Positions 18,567 through 28,228 of a stretch of DNA of 64,000 bases are shown in pieces. Location: assembly GCA_030646715.1 (NCBI GenBank), contig JAUSLJ010000013.1, positions 1 through 64,000 of the forward strand, read 5' to 3'. Origin of the DNA: Agitococcus sp. (GTDB lineage: Bacteria; Pseudomonadota; Gammaproteobacteria; Pseudomonadales; Moraxellaceae). Within the stretch, counting starts at the first letter, position 1. The number at the start of each line of letters is the position of its first letter. The position numbers were made by a program, and so were the translations under genes. Below the pieces are notes generated by a model. The model did no database searches. It was not told where the DNA came from and saw only the letters and a list, made by a program, of their open reading frames with translations.

Positions 18567-19502
18567 TTAACGATTACCCCACAACGAGCCATTAGCAGGA
18601 ACATCATTAGGAATTTGCAACGCTTCTAAAGCAGCAATACGCACTTCAATGGCAGGATGCGAGGCAAAGAGTTTATCCAAACTAAAACCTTCACGACGAC
18701 CTGTCGTAATAGCCAATGCCGTCATTTCCGCAGGCATTTGGTCAGGTACATCGTGTTCTGCTTGTAAACGACGTAAAGCGTTAATCATTGATTGTTTACC
18801 CGCTAAACGTGCGCCAGCTTCATCAGCTCTAAATTCACGACGACGCGAAAACCACAGCACAATCGTTGACGCTAAAATACCCAATACTAAGTCAGCAATT
18901 AAGCTAGTGACAAAGTAGGCAATGCCTGGCCCATCTTCATTTTTGAAAATCACACGGTCAACAAAGTTACCAATAATGCGCGAGAAGAACATAACAAAGG
19001 TGTTGACCACGCCTTGAATCAACGCCAACGTCACCATGTCGCCATTAGCAACGTGACCAATTTCATGGCCTAAAACCGCGCGTACTTCATCACGGCTCAT
19101 GCGGTCTAATAAACCACTAGATACCGCCACTAAAGCCGCATTTTTGTTCCAGCCTGTCGCAAAAGCATTGGATTGATAACTGGGGAATATACCCACTTCT
19201 GGCATTTTAATGCCTGCTTTTTGCGACAACTCAGCAACGGTTTCGACCAACCAACGTTCTTCGGCGGTACGAGGATTGACAATTAATTCTGTTCCTGTAC
19301 CGCGTTTAGCCAACCACTTCGACATCAATAAAGAAATAATTGAGCCTGTCATACCAAAGACAAAACAGAAAACTAACAAATTAGAGAGATTAAGGCCATT
19401 ACCAACGGTATGTGTTGAACCAACACCAAACACACTCAAGATGATACCCGCTACTAGCAAAACCGCTAAGTTGGTGAGCAGGAACAAGAAGATACGAAAC
19501 AT
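18567..19502 (-). CDS. htpX: Membrane zinc metalloprotease HtpX
   Basis: HtpX is an inner-membrane M48 protease involved in quality control of membrane proteins. The 311-residue protein has two N-terminal membrane helices ([17 protein letters not shown] and [14 protein letters not shown]), zinc motif HEIGH at 146-150, two later hydrophobic helices and the third ligand region [10 protein letters not shown]. The start at 19502 has TAGGAG upstream on the minus strand and matches the family start MFRI; a start at 19532 would add ten residues. A hairpin repeat element lies just upstream of its start region. Confidence 0.96.
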   Translation of the reverse strand: MFRIFLFLLTNLAVLLVAGIILSVFGVGSTHTVGNGLNLSNLLVFCFVFGMTGSIISLLMSKWLAKRGTGTELIVNPRTAEERWLVETVAELSQKAGIKMPEVGIFPSYQSNAFATGWNKNAALVAVSSGLLDRMSRDEVRAVLGHEIGHVANGDMVTLALIQGVVNTFVMFFSRIIGNFVDRVIFKNEDGPGIAYFVTSLIADLVLGILASTIVLWFSRRREFRADEAGARLAGKQSMINALRRLQAEHDVPDQMPAEMTALAITTGRREGFSLDKLFASHPAIEVRIAALEALQIPNDVPANGSLWGNR

Positions 19503-19535
19503 GGTGTCAAACACTCCTAATAAAACAGACATTTT

Positions 19536-19634
19536 ATAACTTACGCGGTTATCGCTTATTTGTTCACATTTCAGCCGCCTTAGGAGGCTTTATGTTCACA
19601 AAACGCTCTAATCGCGGTGCGATGCGTAAGTTAT
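19536..19634. repeat. 99-bp hairpin repeat element, copy B
   Basis: The perfect 11-bp terminal inverted repeats are ATAACTTACGC (19536-19546) and GCGTAAGTTAT (19624-19634). The interior matches copy A at 6568-6664 in the opposite orientation, including the run AAATAAGCGATAACCGCG read on the minus strand. It sits upstream of htpX. Confidence 0.75.
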
Positions 19635-19639
19635 GAACT

Positions 19640-19854
19640 TAAATAAACGAAATTGTCCGATAGCGTTAAGGTAGGGGGGAAACGATGGGATTACAAGAGA
19701 ACAGTATTGTGCGTTTGTAACAGGCGAAACGAGTTACTCTCCCTTGAATTAAGGGGGGCAAAGGAGCAATGCCAGTCAGTTAAACGATTATGTTTCACTT
19801 CGACTCCGCGCAGTCAACGCAAAAAAGCGGCCTGAGCGGAGTCGAAGGGGCGGT
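19640..19854. repeat. Intergenic region with palindromic repeats, no gene
   Basis: A palindrome with arms CTTCGACTCCGC (19798-19809) and GCGGAGTCGAAG (19836-19847) lies here, together with a shorter CTCCCTTGAATTAAGGGGGG-type palindrome near 19738-19758. A related half-site, CTGAGCGGAGTCGAAG, lies at 35598-35613. No reading frame here looks like a real protein. Confidence 0.6.
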
Positions 19855-21072
19855 TTAATTATATCGCGCCCGATATTGCGCCAAAAACCGCGCCAAACGA
19901 TTAATCGCTTCTTTGAGTTCGTCAATGTGCGGCAAAAAGACGACACGGAAATGGTCGGTATGAGGCCAGTTAAAACCCGTTCCTTGCACTAATAACACCC
20001 GTTCGGCTTGCAGCAGTTCTAAGATAAATGCTTGATCATCGGCAATGGGGTACATTGCAGGGTCTAAGCGTGGAAATAGATATAACGCGCCTTCAGGCTT
20101 GGTACAACTGACGCCAGGAATATCATTCAACATTTTCCAAGCAACTTCTCGTTGTTCATACAAACGGCCATTGGGGCGAATTAAATCATTAATACTTTGA
20201 TAGCCACCTAATGCTGTTTGAATAGCATATTGCGCTTGCACATTGGCGCATAAACGCATGGAAGCCAGCATATCCAAGCCTTCAATATAGTCTTTAGCAA
20301 TTTTTTTATTGCCACTGACCATTAACCAACCAGAGCGAAACCCTGCAACTCGGTAAGATTTAGATAAACCATTAAAGGTAATACATAACAAGTCATCACA
20401 CAGCGTCGCAATTGACGTATGTACGGCTTGATCGTATAAAATTTTGTCGTAAATTTCATCGGCAAAAATAATGAGGCTGTGGCGACGTGCTAAAGCAACA
20501 ATACCTTCCAAAATATGCTTTGGATAAACCGCACCCGTTGGATTGTTAGGATTGATGACGACAATGCCGCGTGTTTTAGGCGTGATTTTGGCTTCAATGT
20601 CCGCTAAATCGGGATACCAGCCATCATTTTCATCACAAAGATAATGAACAGGTGTGCCGCCTGCTAAGGTCACAGCCGCTGTCCATAAAGGGTAATCAGG
20701 TGCAGGAATGAGCATTTCATCATCATTATTAAGCAAAGCTTGCATCGACATGACAATGAGTTCAGAGACACCATTACCAATATAAATATCACCGACATCA
20801 ACAAAGAGATTTTTTTGTTGATAATACTGAACGACAGCCTTTCGGGCAGCGAATAAACCTTTAGAGTCGCAATAGCCAACGGCATTCGGTAAATTAGCAA
20901 TAACATCGGCCAAAATTTCTTGTGGTGCTTCAAAGCCAAAAGGCGCAGGATTGCCGATATTGAGCTTAATGATTCGATGACCTTGTTCTTCCATCACGTT
21001 CGCCGCTTTGAGGACAGGGCCGCGAATGTCATAACACACGTTTTTCAATTTTGCCGATTTTACAATTTCCAT
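19855..21072 (-). CDS. alaA: Glutamate-pyruvate (alanine) aminotransferase AlaA-like
   Basis: The 405-residue fold-type I PLP aminotransferase is close in layout to E. coli AlaA, which makes alanine from pyruvate and glutamate. Substrate-binding LNIGNPAPFGFEAP is near the N-terminus, followed by NPNNPTGAVYP and DEIYDKILYD. The PLP lysine is in NGLSKSYRVAGFRSGW, and the C-terminal arginine is in HFRVVFLP. The start at 21072 (MEIVKSAKLKNVCYDIRG) matches the family; a start at 21117 adds residues unlike it. Confidence 0.9.
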   Translation of the reverse strand: MEIVKSAKLKNVCYDIRGPVLKAANVMEEQGHRIIKLNIGNPAPFGFEAPQEILADVIANLPNAVGYCDSKGLFAARKAVVQYYQQKNLFVDVGDIYIGNGVSELIVMSMQALLNNDDEMLIPAPDYPLWTAAVTLAGGTPVHYLCDENDGWYPDLADIEAKITPKTRGIVVINPNNPTGAVYPKHILEGIVALARRHSLIIFADEIYDKILYDQAVHTSIATLCDDLLCITFNGLSKSYRVAGFRSGWLMVSGNKKIAKDYIEGLDMLASMRLCANVQAQYAIQTALGGYQSINDLIRPNGRLYEQREVAWKMLNDIPGVSCTKPEGALYLFPRLDPAMYPIADDQAFILELLQAERVLLVQGTGFNWPHTDHFRVVFLPHIDELKEAINRLARFLAQYRARYN

Positions 21073-21228
21073 AGTAACAAACTCGTTCGCAGAGACTCTA
21101 AAGTAGAAGCGATGCACTAGGCGTAACTTCTATAAACACTTGATTCTAACGAAAAAGGCCACCATTGTTCAGTGGTAATTACATCTTTCTGAGATATAAA
21201 TATCTCACTCAGACCTTATTGGGAGCGA

Positions 21229-21624
21229 ATGATGAATAAAATCGAAAAAACAGCCGCCGAATGGCAATCGGAATTAACACCCCAAGAGTTTCAGATTTGC
21301 CGCGAGAAAGGCACAGAACGAGCCTTTACGGGTGAGTATTGGAATTGTCATGACGAGGGTGTATATCATTGCAAATGCTGTGGTGCGCCGTTGTTTAGTT
21401 CAGAAACTAAGTTTGAGTCAGGTTCGGGCTGGCCGAGTTTTTATCAATCTTTACAGACTGATGCCATTGCAGAACATCGTGATATCAGTCATGGTATGGT
21501 GCGCACCGAAATTATTTGTCAGCAATGTGATGCACACTTAGGTCATGTCTTTCCTGATGGCCCGAAGCCGACAGGTTTGCGTTATTGTGTAAATTCTGCA
21601 TCATTACGTTTGACGAAGAAATAA
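21229..21624 (+). CDS. msrB: Peptide methionine-R-sulfoxide reductase MsrB
   Basis: MsrB repairs oxidised methionine in proteins. The 131-residue protein has two zinc-binding pairs (CKCCGAPLF and [12 protein letters not shown]), the conserved SGSGWPSFY, and the catalytic cysteine in [10 protein letters not shown]. No signal peptide is seen, so it acts in the cytosol. GGGAG at 21221-21225 serves this start. It is followed after 23 bases by a glutathione peroxidase gene, giving an oxidative-stress pair. A 16-bp palindrome GAGATAT-AA-ATATCTC at 21191-21206 lies upstream and may be regulatory. Confidence 0.95.
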   Translation: MMNKIEKTAAEWQSELTPQEFQICREKGTERAFTGEYWNCHDEGVYHCKCCGAPLFSSETKFESGSGWPSFYQSLQTDAIAEHRDISHGMVRTEIICQQCDAHLGHVFPDGPKPTGLRYCVNSASLRLTKK

Positions 21625-21647
21625 TATTTTTCAAGAGGAGAAAAACA

Positions 21648-22130
21648 ATGCCCAGTGTTTATGAGTATTCCGCAACGACCATTACAGGCCAAGAAAAGCC
21701 GATTTCTGATTATAAAGATCAGGTGATTTTAGTGGTGAATACTGCCAGTAAATGTGGTTTTACGCCGCAATTCAAAGGCTTAGAAGCGTTGTATGAAAAG
21801 TACAAAGACCAAGGCTTTATTGTTTTGGGTTTCCCATGCAATCAGTTTATGAATCAAGATCCTGCTAGTAACGATGAGATTAGTCAGTTCTGTGAGTTAA
21901 ATTACGGCGTAAGTTTCCCCATGTTTGCCAAAATTGATGTCAATGGTGATGAAGCACACCCACTATTCAAACATTTGAAAGAGGCAGCACCAGGTTTATT
22001 AGGTTTGAATGCGGTGAAGTGGAATTTCACTAAATTTTTGGTCAACAAAAAAGGCGATGTTGTTGAGCGTTACGCGCCAACGACAGACCCTATGGATATT
22101 GCCAAAGACATTGAAAAGTTGTTGAAGTAA
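21648..22130 (+). CDS. Glutathione peroxidase (thiol peroxidase BtuE-like)
   Basis: The 160-residue peroxidase of the GPx family reduces hydroperoxides using glutathione or thioredoxin. The active site uses cysteine, not selenocysteine, at Cys36 ([12 protein letters not shown]), with Gln66 in GFPCNQF and the Trp in [10 protein letters not shown]. There is no signal peptide. ATG 21648 has AAGAGGAG just upstream; the in-frame extension into msrB is not supported. It is likely co-transcribed with msrB. Confidence 0.93.
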   Translation: MPSVYEYSATTITGQEKPISDYKDQVILVVNTASKCGFTPQFKGLEALYEKYKDQGFIVLGFPCNQFMNQDPASNDEISQFCELNYGVSFPMFAKIDVNGDEAHPLFKHLKEAAPGLLGLNAVKWNFTKFLVNKKGDVVERYAPTTDPMDIAKDIEKLLK

Positions 22131-22138
22131 TAACTGGT

Positions 22139-22165
22139 GTAGGGGCGAAAAATCTTTCGCCCTCA
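22139..22165. repeat. Short palindrome GGGCGAAA/TTTCGCCC after the peroxidase gene
   Basis: Arms GGGCGAAA (22143-22150) and TTTCGCCC (22155-22162) belong to the GTAGGGGCG-type REP group of this window and sit between convergent genes. It could serve as a weak terminator, but it is not followed by a clean T run. Confidence 0.5.
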
Positions 22166-22182
22166 CTTTCTTTTTTGCCGCA

Positions 22183-22692
22183 TTACCTCACCCAAACCAC
22201 ACCCTCATGTTTTAACAGCCATTCTTTACGCCACAAAGCTCCGCTATAACCGCCTAATTTGCCATTACTATTAATTACCCGATGACAGGGAATAATTATG
22301 GGAATGGGATTGCGGCCATTTGCCGCACCGACTGCCCGTTGTCCGTTTTCTTTACCGATTTTTTGCGCGAGTTGTTGATAAGAAGCGGTTTGGCCTGCTG
22401 GAATAGCGCGTAAACCTTGCCAAACATCATGTTGAAAGGGTGTGCCATCGGTGCTGGTTTGAATGAGATTTAAAGCGTTGATATCACCTGCAAAATATTT
22501 TGCTAAGTTTTCTTCAATCAGGGCATTAGGAGCGGGCTGAAAAGTAATAGGGGATGTATGTCTTTTTTGTAGGTTACCCATGAACCGTTCTTGAAACTCA
22601 GCAAACTCTAGAGCAAACACTGTGTCATTGGCATGAGCGATGTGCAGTAAGCCAATAGGGCTATTGATTGTCTGAAAATACAGTGTCGTCAT
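22183..22692 (-). CDS. ogt: Methylated-DNA-protein cysteine methyltransferase (Ogt type)
   Basis: The 169-residue suicide enzyme removes alkyl groups from O6-alkylguanine in DNA. The acceptor cysteine is Cys136 in PCHRVI, preceded by the HTH-like region GTPFQHDVWQGLRAIPAGQTASYQQLA and followed by GKLGGYSGALWRKEWLL. The start at 22692 (MTTLYFQTINSPIG) matches the family. A longer frame to 22824 would translate an intergenic palindromic repeat and is rejected. Confidence 0.93.
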   Translation of the reverse strand: MTTLYFQTINSPIGLLHIAHANDTVFALEFAEFQERFMGNLQKRHTSPITFQPAPNALIEENLAKYFAGDINALNLIQTSTDGTPFQHDVWQGLRAIPAGQTASYQQLAQKIGKENGQRAVGAANGRNPIPIIIPCHRVINSNGKLGGYSGALWRKEWLLKHEGVVWVR

Positions 22693-22717
22693 GGCAAGTA
22701 CCTTTGTTGTTTTAGGG

Positions 22718-22795
22718 TTAAGTAAATCTCCCCTAACCCCTCTTTGAAAAAGAGGGGAACTCCCCCTTGAGAAAAAAATGGGGGCTGGGGGATTT
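22718..22795. repeat. Palindromic intergenic repeat of the CCCCTAACCCCTCTTT type
   Basis: The sequence AATCTCCCCTAACCCCTC pairs with the downstream GGGGGCTGGGGGATTT, and an inner AAAGAGGGG pairs with CCCCTCTTT. It is the same repeat type as at 11770-11875, upstream of the ogt gene. Confidence 0.6.
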
Positions 22796-22929
22796 GATAA
22801 AGTAAATGAACGTAATTTGTACAAAAGCCAAAAAAGTTATTATTTTTTGCAAATCACTGTTCCCAAAGACAAAATGCTCGCCTATACTTCGCGTCCGCTT
22901 TAGGTTTTAATATAAAGTGTGCTTGCTAT

Positions 22930-23042
<113 letters not shown>

Positions 23043-23075
23043 CTTCTAAAGCATTTCCGTTTTTGATCTAATCTC

Positions 23076-23912
23076 TTACAACGCCTCTACCTGACATAAT
23101 CCCGCGCTGACTTCGTATAGTTTTAATGCTAAATCTTCATTACGTGCGCGTGGTGACATGAGTGCTTGTTCACCCTTGCTAAAATACTTGCCAGTACTAT
23201 CACTTAAGTGTGGGGCGGTTGCTAATAATACCGCAGTACGAGCACCTTCTTCGGGTGCGGCTAAAAATGGCTTAACGGTTAAATAAGCGGCACGGGGTAA
23301 ATTAAAATAGATTTCTTGCGGTGTTCCACCTGGATGAAAGGTATTACTGGTGATTTTGGTCTTTTTTAATCGTCGGGATAACTCATTACTAAATAATAAA
23401 ATGGCTAGTTTTGATTGAGCATAAGCACGAATTGGGTCATAAAACTTATCACCATGAAAACTACCAAAGTCTACGCCGCCAAGCCAGTGCATCATCGAAG
23501 AAGTGTGAACAATACGTGCACGTCCCGCTTCGTTTAAGACATCTAATAATAATTGGGTAAATAAAAAGTGGCCGAGATAATTTGCACCAAATTGCAATTC
23601 AAAGCCATCACGGGTTTTTTGTTTGGTCAACGGAGCAAGACTGGCATTATTAATTAACACATCTATTTGATTATATTCGCGTTGCAGTTTATCAGCGAGT
23701 AAACGAATGGACGAAAACGACGCTAAATCAAGCGAGTAGTTTTTGACTGTTGCTCGCGGAAAAGCGGTAGTAATATCGTTACAGAGTTGCGCGCCATCTT
23801 CGGCTTCACGGCAAGTAAACAGTACACGATGTCCTTGCGCCGCCAAAGCGCGTGCGGTTGCCGCACCAACGCCGCTTTCGCCACCTGTAATCAGTATTGT
23901 TTTGGTTTTCAT
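23076..23912 (-). CDS. Short-chain dehydrogenase/reductase (retinol-dehydrogenase-like)
   Basis: The 278-residue SDR enzyme has the NAD(P)-binding TGGESGVGAATARALA near the N-terminus, NNAS at about residue 90, the active-site Ser in VHTSSMMHWLGG and the YxxxK motif YAQSK. The N-terminal pattern with CREAEDG suggests NADP preference. Substrate is unknown; the closest recognisable group is the WWOX/retinol-dehydrogenase-like SDRs. The start is probably 23912 (MKTKTILITGG); 23924 is possible. Confidence 0.85.
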   Translation of the reverse strand: MKTKTILITGGESGVGAATARALAAQGHRVLFTCREAEDGAQLCNDITTAFPRATVKNYSLDLASFSSIRLLADKLQREYNQIDVLINNASLAPLTKQKTRDGFELQFGANYLGHFLFTQLLLDVLNEAGRARIVHTSSMMHWLGGVDFGSFHGDKFYDPIRAYAQSKLAILLFSNELSRRLKKTKITSNTFHPGGTPQEIYFNLPRAAYLTVKPFLAAPEEGARTAVLLATAPHLSDSTGKYFSKGEQALMSPRARNEDLALKLYEVSAGLCQVEAL

Positions 23913-24112
23913 TGCGCTCAACATCTAAAAAAGCTAAAAGAACGAATCTGAACTTAGAAAAGACATTTCTCTGCGTAAGTTCTAAAAATGGGCTTAAATC
24001 AATACCATAAAACACTTTAGCCGAAAACGGGCTTCCGTTACCATTACTTATGTGATTTACACAAATATTTTGTCTAAATAATGACTAACCCCCTTAAGAG
24101 TATGATATTGGC

Positions 24113-25951
24113 ATGGCTTATCAAGTTCTCGCTCGTAAATATCGCCCGAAAAACTTCTCTGAGTTAGTGGGGCAGGAGCATGTTGCTCGGGCATTGGGCA
24201 ATGCCTTAACGCAGAATCGTTTGCACCATGCGTATTTATTCACTGGAACAAGAGGTGTAGGCAAAACGACGATTGCCCGTATTTTAGCCAAATGTCTGAA
24301 TTGTGAAACGGGCATTACCGCGACACCTTGTGGCGTGTGTTCTACTTGCCAAGAAATTAATGATGGCCGTTATATTGACCTTATCGAAATTGATGCTGCC
24401 AGCAATACGGGCGTTGATGATGTGCGCGAAGTGATTGAAAACGCGCAATATATGCCTTCTCGTGGTCACTATAAGGTGTATTTGATTGACGAAGTCCATA
24501 TGTTGTCAAAAGCGGCCTTTAACGCCTTGTTAAAAACCTTGGAAGAGCCACCAGCCCACGTCAAATTTTTGTTGGCGACCACTGACCCGCAAAAAATCCC
24601 TGTCACCGTGTTATCACGCTGTTTGCAATTTTCACTAAAACCGATGTCGCCTGAACGTATTGTTGGTCATTTAGAGAAAGTCTTAACGGCAGAAACAGTC
24701 AGCTATGACATGGCCGCGTTATGGGAGTTGGGACGTGCAGCGAATGGCTCCATGCGCGATGCTTTGTCATTAACAGACCAGTCTATTGCTTTTGGTGATG
24801 GGGCGTTACGTGAGGCTGATGTCCGTGAAATGCTCGGCAGTATTGATCGTGATTTAGTATTTAGAGTCTTAGACGCAGTTAATGCCAATGATGCGGGCGA
24901 GATTTTGCAAGTCATTAACGCGCTGGCCGAGCAAAGTGTCGATTTTCAAGGGGCATTAGCGGCGTTAATTAGCGTATTGCATCGACTGGCATTGGCGCAA
25001 TTATTGCCAGATGCCATTGAAAATAGTGAAGGTGATCGGGCGCGTGTGTTGGCAATGGCACAAGCAATGACACCTGAGGATGTACAGCTTTACTATCAAA
25101 TCGCCTTACATGGTCGTCGTGATTTACCTTTGGCTCTGACTGCGCGCCAAGGTTTTGAAATGTGTTTGCTAAGGATGTTGAGCTTTAAACCTGTCCCAAC
25201 GCAACCTCAAGGTTCATCACCCAATAAAGGAGGTTTTAGTGCCAGTGCGGCAATAGGGCAGACTAAATCATCGGTTGCTCCCGTTGGTAACAAAGCGACT
25301 TTAAGTGCCGTAGTGCCAGCTACGCCTTTTGTGGCTGAAAAAATAATTGAACAGCCAAAAGTTGCTCCGCAACCTCCAGTTCAAGTTGCAGCTATCGCCA
25401 GTAAAGAAACAGTCAAAGTAGTATTGCCCGTTGAGGCTGAACTTAAAACGCCAGTGTTTGAAGCAGTCGTCCCTGAAGAGAAAAAGGTTGAAACGGTTGT
25501 TGCACCGACAGCAACGATTTTGCCGTTTAAAGCACCTGCGGTAGTGGTGGTGGCTGAAGGTTTATGGTCACCTCAACGCTGGTTTGACTGGGTGATGAAT
25601 AACTCATCGCTTACAGGAATGGCCTTAAATCTCGCTAAACACGCCTTATTACAAGGCCAGCAGCAGGGGACAGCGGTTTTAGAAGTTTCCCCACGTTATG
25701 ATGTTTTAGCGAAACAATCGTACGAAACTTTAAAGAATCGTTTATTGCAGGACTATCCACAGTTAGAATTGCAATTGGCGATGGTTGAACCGATAGCAGA
25801 AACCCCCGCACAACTTGAAGAGCGGCGATTAGTCGAATTAAAACAACGTGCTGAAGTCGCGTTTTTAGCGGATCCAATCGTGCAAAATCTCATCAAAACC
25901 TTTGATGCCCAGTTAATTTCAGAATCTTTAATAGTTGGAGAAAAACGATGA
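24113..25951 (+). CDS. dnaX: DNA polymerase III subunits gamma/tau
   Basis: This 612-residue clamp-loader ATPase begins with the invariant [21 protein letters not shown]. It has Walker [10 protein letters not shown] at 45-53, a zinc site (CLNCETG with CGVCSTC), Walker B LIDEVHML and the SRC sensor in LSRCLQF. After about residue 360 comes a long Ala/Val/Pro-rich linker, then the tau-specific C-terminal domain ([10 protein letters not shown] onward). I found no convincing slippery site for making gamma. It overlaps ybaB by four bases and heads the dnaX-ybaB-recR operon. Confidence 0.96.
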   Translation: MAYQVLARKYRPKNFSELVGQEHVARALGNALTQNRLHHAYLFTGTRGVGKTTIARILAKCLNCETGITATPCGVCSTCQEINDGRYIDLIEIDAASNTGVDDVREVIENAQYMPSRGHYKVYLIDEVHMLSKAAFNALLKTLEEPPAHVKFLLATTDPQKIPVTVLSRCLQFSLKPMSPERIVGHLEKVLTAETVSYDMAALWELGRAANGSMRDALSLTDQSIAFGDGALREADVREMLGSIDRDLVFRVLDAVNANDAGEILQVINALAEQSVDFQGALAALISVLHRLALAQLLPDAIENSEGDRARVLAMAQAMTPEDVQLYYQIALHGRRDLPLALTARQGFEMCLLRMLSFKPVPTQPQGSSPNKGGFSASAAIGQTKSSVAPVGNKATLSAVVPATPFVAEKIIEQPKVAPQPPVQVAAIASKETVKVVLPVEAELKTPVFEAVVPEEKKVETVVAPTATILPFKAPAVVVVAEGLWSPQRWFDWVMNNSSLTGMALNLAKHALLQGQQQGTAVLEVSPRYDVLAKQSYETLKNRLLQDYPQLELQLAMVEPIAETPAQLEERRLVELKQRAEVAFLADPIVQNLIKTFDAQLISESLIVGEKR

Positions 25952-26277
25952 ATATCAATGCATTAATGCAGCAAGCTCAAAAAATGCAAGAGCAAATGCA
26001 AAAGCAGATGCAGAAAGCCCAAGAAGAGTTAGCAAACACCAGTTTAGTAGGCGAATCGGGTGCAGGTTTGGTGAAAATCACCATGACAGGTAAACATGAC
26101 GTTAAGCGTGTTGATATTGCACCTGAACTGTTGCAAGAAGATAAAGAAGTATTAGAAGATTTAATCGCTGCTGCGGTTAACGATGCTGTGCGTAAAGTCG
26201 AAGCCGTTAATCAAGAGAAAATGGCAGGCGCAACCGCAGGTATGAATTTACCCGCAGGCATGAAGTTACCGTTTTAA
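25948..26277 (+). CDS. ybaB: YbaB/EbfC nucleoid-associated protein
   Basis: The 109-residue DNA-binding protein has a Met/Gln-rich N-terminal coiled segment ([19 protein letters not shown]), followed by [20 protein letters not shown] and [16 protein letters not shown]. YbaB dimers bind DNA and are thought to help organise the nucleoid. The gene overlaps dnaX (ATGA) and precedes recR, the usual order in gammaproteobacteria. Confidence 0.95.
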   Translation: MNINALMQQAQKMQEQMQKQMQKAQEELANTSLVGESGAGLVKITMTGKHDVKRVDIAPELLQEDKEVLEDLIAAAVNDAVRKVEAVNQEKMAGATAGMNLPAGMKLPF

Positions 26278-26289
26278 GTCTGTTTTGCC

Positions 26290-26317
26290 GTAGGGGCGAT
26301 TCATGAATCGCCCCTAC
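26290..26317. repeat. 28-bp perfect REP palindrome between ybaB and recR
   Basis: A perfect palindrome with arms GTAGGGGCGATTCA and TGAATCGCCCCTAC sits inside an operon intergenic gap. It belongs to the same family as the repeats clustered at 61886-64000. Confidence 0.8.
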
Positions 26318-26344
26318 AAAATCAATCACGAGCTTGTCATCACC

Positions 26345-26941
26345 ATGTTTAGTCCTCTTGTCTTTGAACTTATTGCTGCTTTGCGTGTCTTGCCTAGTGT
26401 TGGCCCTAAATCAGCACAGCGGATGGCATTGCATCTCTTAGAAAGAAATCGTCAAGGTGGCGTGCGTTTAAGTGATGCTTTAGCTCAAGCAATGAGTCAA
26501 GTCAGTCATTGTCAGGAATGTCGGACGTTTACCGAAGAAGAACTGTGTCAAATCTGCGCTAACCTTTCTCGCGAACGGCATTTATTATGTGTCGTTGAAT
26601 CACCTGCCGATATTTTGGCGATTGAGCAAAGTGGTAGTTATCGGGGCTTATATTTTGTTTTATCAGGACATTTATCACCTTTAGATGGTATTGGCCCGCA
26701 AGAGCTTGGTATTCCTCAACTGATTACCAAATTAAAAGATGGCAAAGTCACTGAGCTGGTTTTAGCGACCAATGCGACGGTAGAAGGTGAGGCGACGGCT
26801 CATTATATTCGTGAGGCGAGTCGAGCTTTAGGAGTAAGTGTGACCCGTATCGCACATGGTGTGCCTTTGGGTGGTGAGTTAGAAATGGTTGATAGCCATA
26901 CCTTAGCGCGGGCGTTGAGTCAGCGTCAGAGTTATTCGTAA
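26345..26941 (+). CDS. recR: Recombination mediator protein RecR
   Basis: RecR acts with RecO/RecF to load RecA at gaps. The 198-residue protein has the helix-hairpin-helix [20 protein letters not shown], a four-cysteine zinc site (CQEC and CQIC), and a Toprim domain with [15 protein letters not shown] and [13 protein letters not shown]. The start at 26345 ([14 protein letters not shown]) matches the family; the in-frame ATG at 26303 lies within a REP palindrome and is rejected. Confidence 0.95.
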   Translation: MFSPLVFELIAALRVLPSVGPKSAQRMALHLLERNRQGGVRLSDALAQAMSQVSHCQECRTFTEEELCQICANLSRERHLLCVVESPADILAIEQSGSYRGLYFVLSGHLSPLDGIGPQELGIPQLITKLKDGKVTELVLATNATVEGEATAHYIREASRALGVSVTRIAHGVPLGGELEMVDSHTLARALSQRQSYS

Positions 26942-26996
26942 AAATCACTATTTTGATGAATCGTTTTAAGGTCTAAAAACATTTATTGGACAATCG

Positions 26997-27024
26997 TATA
27001 ATTTATACCAAGCAATCGCTTGGT
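26997..27024 (+). promoter_or_regulatory. -10 element and overlapping 18-bp operator palindrome
   Basis: A consensus TATAAT at 26997-27002 is followed by the perfect palindrome ACCAAGC-AATC-GCTTGGT at 27007-27024, which would cover the transcription start of the acyl-CoA dehydrogenase gene. The geometry fits repression by a dimeric, possibly TetR-type, fatty-acid or branched-chain regulator. No clear -35 hexamer was seen. The regulator is not encoded nearby. Confidence 0.6.
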
Positions 27025-27082
27025 TGTTTTTGTAAAATATGACAGTATTGCCTGATTCTACTTTCAGTGGCAGGCGTATCTC

Positions 27083-28228
27083 ATGGCTCTCTATACTTCT
27101 TATTTCAACGACACCCATCAGCAAGTACGATTAACAACCCGCAAATTTGTTGACCAACACATTCGTCCTTTTATCAACGATTGGGAAGAAGCAGGCACAT
27201 TTCCACGTGAGCTGTACAACTTAGCAGGTGATGCTGGCTTATTGGGTATCGACCATCCCGAAGCATTAGGTGGTTCTGGTAATGACATTTTTATGAAAAT
27301 TGCTGCCAGCGAAGAACTAATGCGTGTGGGTTCAGGTGGTTTAGTCGCCAGTTTAGGTTCATTAGACATTGGTCTGCCGCCGATTGAAAATTGGGGTAGT
27401 GATGAACTGAAACAACGAATTGTACCTGCGGTATTACGCGGTGAAAAAATAGCCGCTTTAGCCATTACCGAACCCTCTGGTGGCTCAGATGTTGCGAATT
27501 TAAAAACTCGTGCCGTCAGTGAAGGTGACTTTTATCGGGTCAATGGCAGTAAAACCTTTATTACCTCAGGATGTCGTGCCGATTATTATACGGTGGCGGT
27601 GCGTACAGGTGATGTCGGGTATGGTGGCATTAGTTTGTTATTAATAGAAAAAGAACGTGCAGGATTTTCGGTCGGCCAACCGTTGAAAAAAATGGGTTGG
27701 TGGGCAAGTGACACCGCCGAATTGTTTTTTGATGACGTTTTAGTACCAAAAAGCAATCTAATTGGCGCGGAAAACGCTGGGTTCTTTGTTATTATGAGCA
27801 ATTTCCAGAAAGAACGCTTAAACTTGGCGGTTATGGCGAATATGACGGCGCAGCTGGCATTAGAAGAATGTTTAAACTATGTCCACCAGCGTGTCGCCTT
27901 TGGCAAACCATTAGCCAAAATGCAAGTGATTCGCCATAAACTCGCTGATATGGCCACAGAACTAGAAGCAAGCCGCGAATTTACCTATCGTGTGGCAGCA
28001 CAAATTGCCGATGGTATTCCTGCGGTGAAAGAAGTCTCCATGGCGAAAAACTTTGCGACACAAGTCAGCGACAAGCTGACCTACGAAGCTGTACAAATTT
28101 TTGGCGGCATGGGTTTTATGCGCGCCAGTTTGGTTGAACGACTGTATAGAGATAACCGAATTTTATCTATCGGTGGTGGCACTCACGAAATTATGAATGA
28201 GGTCATCGCTAAACAACTGGGATTGTGA
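27083..28228 (+). CDS. Acyl-CoA dehydrogenase
   Basis: The 381-residue FAD enzyme oxidises acyl-CoA to trans-2-enoyl-CoA. Signatures ALAITEPSGGSDVANLKTRA and QIFGGMGFMRASLVERLYRD are clear. The position that usually carries the C-terminal catalytic Glu reads IGGGTHE, lacking the EGT glutamate. A glutamate in FQKERLNLA matches the alternative site used by long-chain and isovaleryl-type enzymes, so it likely belongs to that type. The exact substrate is unknown. The last base of its stop begins rnd. An operator palindrome lies upstream. Confidence 0.92.
   Translation: MALYTSYFNDTHQQVRLTTRKFVDQHIRPFINDWEEAGTFPRELYNLAGDAGLLGIDHPEALGGSGNDIFMKIAASEELMRVGSGGLVASLGSLDIGLPPIENWGSDELKQRIVPAVLRGEKIAALAITEPSGGSDVANLKTRAVSEGDFYRVNGSKTFITSGCRADYYTVAVRTGDVGYGGISLLLIEKERAGFSVGQPLKKMGWWASDTAELFFDDVLVPKSNLIGAENAGFFVIMSNFQKERLNLAVMANMTAQLALEECLNYVHQRVAFGKPLAKMQVIRHKLADMATELEASREFTYRVAAQIADGIPAVKEVSMAKNFATQVSDKLTYEAVQIFGGMGFMRASLVERLYRDNRILSIGGGTHEIMNEVIAKQLGL

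Noticed and set aside
19653..19835. Small ORF between htpX and alaA
   Set aside because: It consists of repeat sequence with no ribosome site and no recognisable protein features.
21191..21206. Palindrome GAGATAT-AA-ATATCTC as a redox operator
   Set aside because: A single AT-rich palindrome with no second copy before other stress genes here; kept only as a note under msrB.
21648..22130. Selenocysteine in the glutathione peroxidase
   Set aside because: The active-site codon is TGT (Cys); no in-frame TGA.
22693..22824. N-terminal extension of Ogt
   Set aside because: It translates an intergenic palindromic repeat also present at 11770 and 29748.
25330..25500. Possible -1 frameshift site for the short gamma form of DnaX
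   Set aside because: Runs GAAAAAATA and GAGAAAAAGG do not give a good X XXY YYZ heptamer in frame, and the shifted frames do not stop promptly with a stem-loop. No support.
26303..26344. Upstream ATG for recR
   Set aside because: It lies inside a REP palindrome; the family begins at MFSPL (26345).
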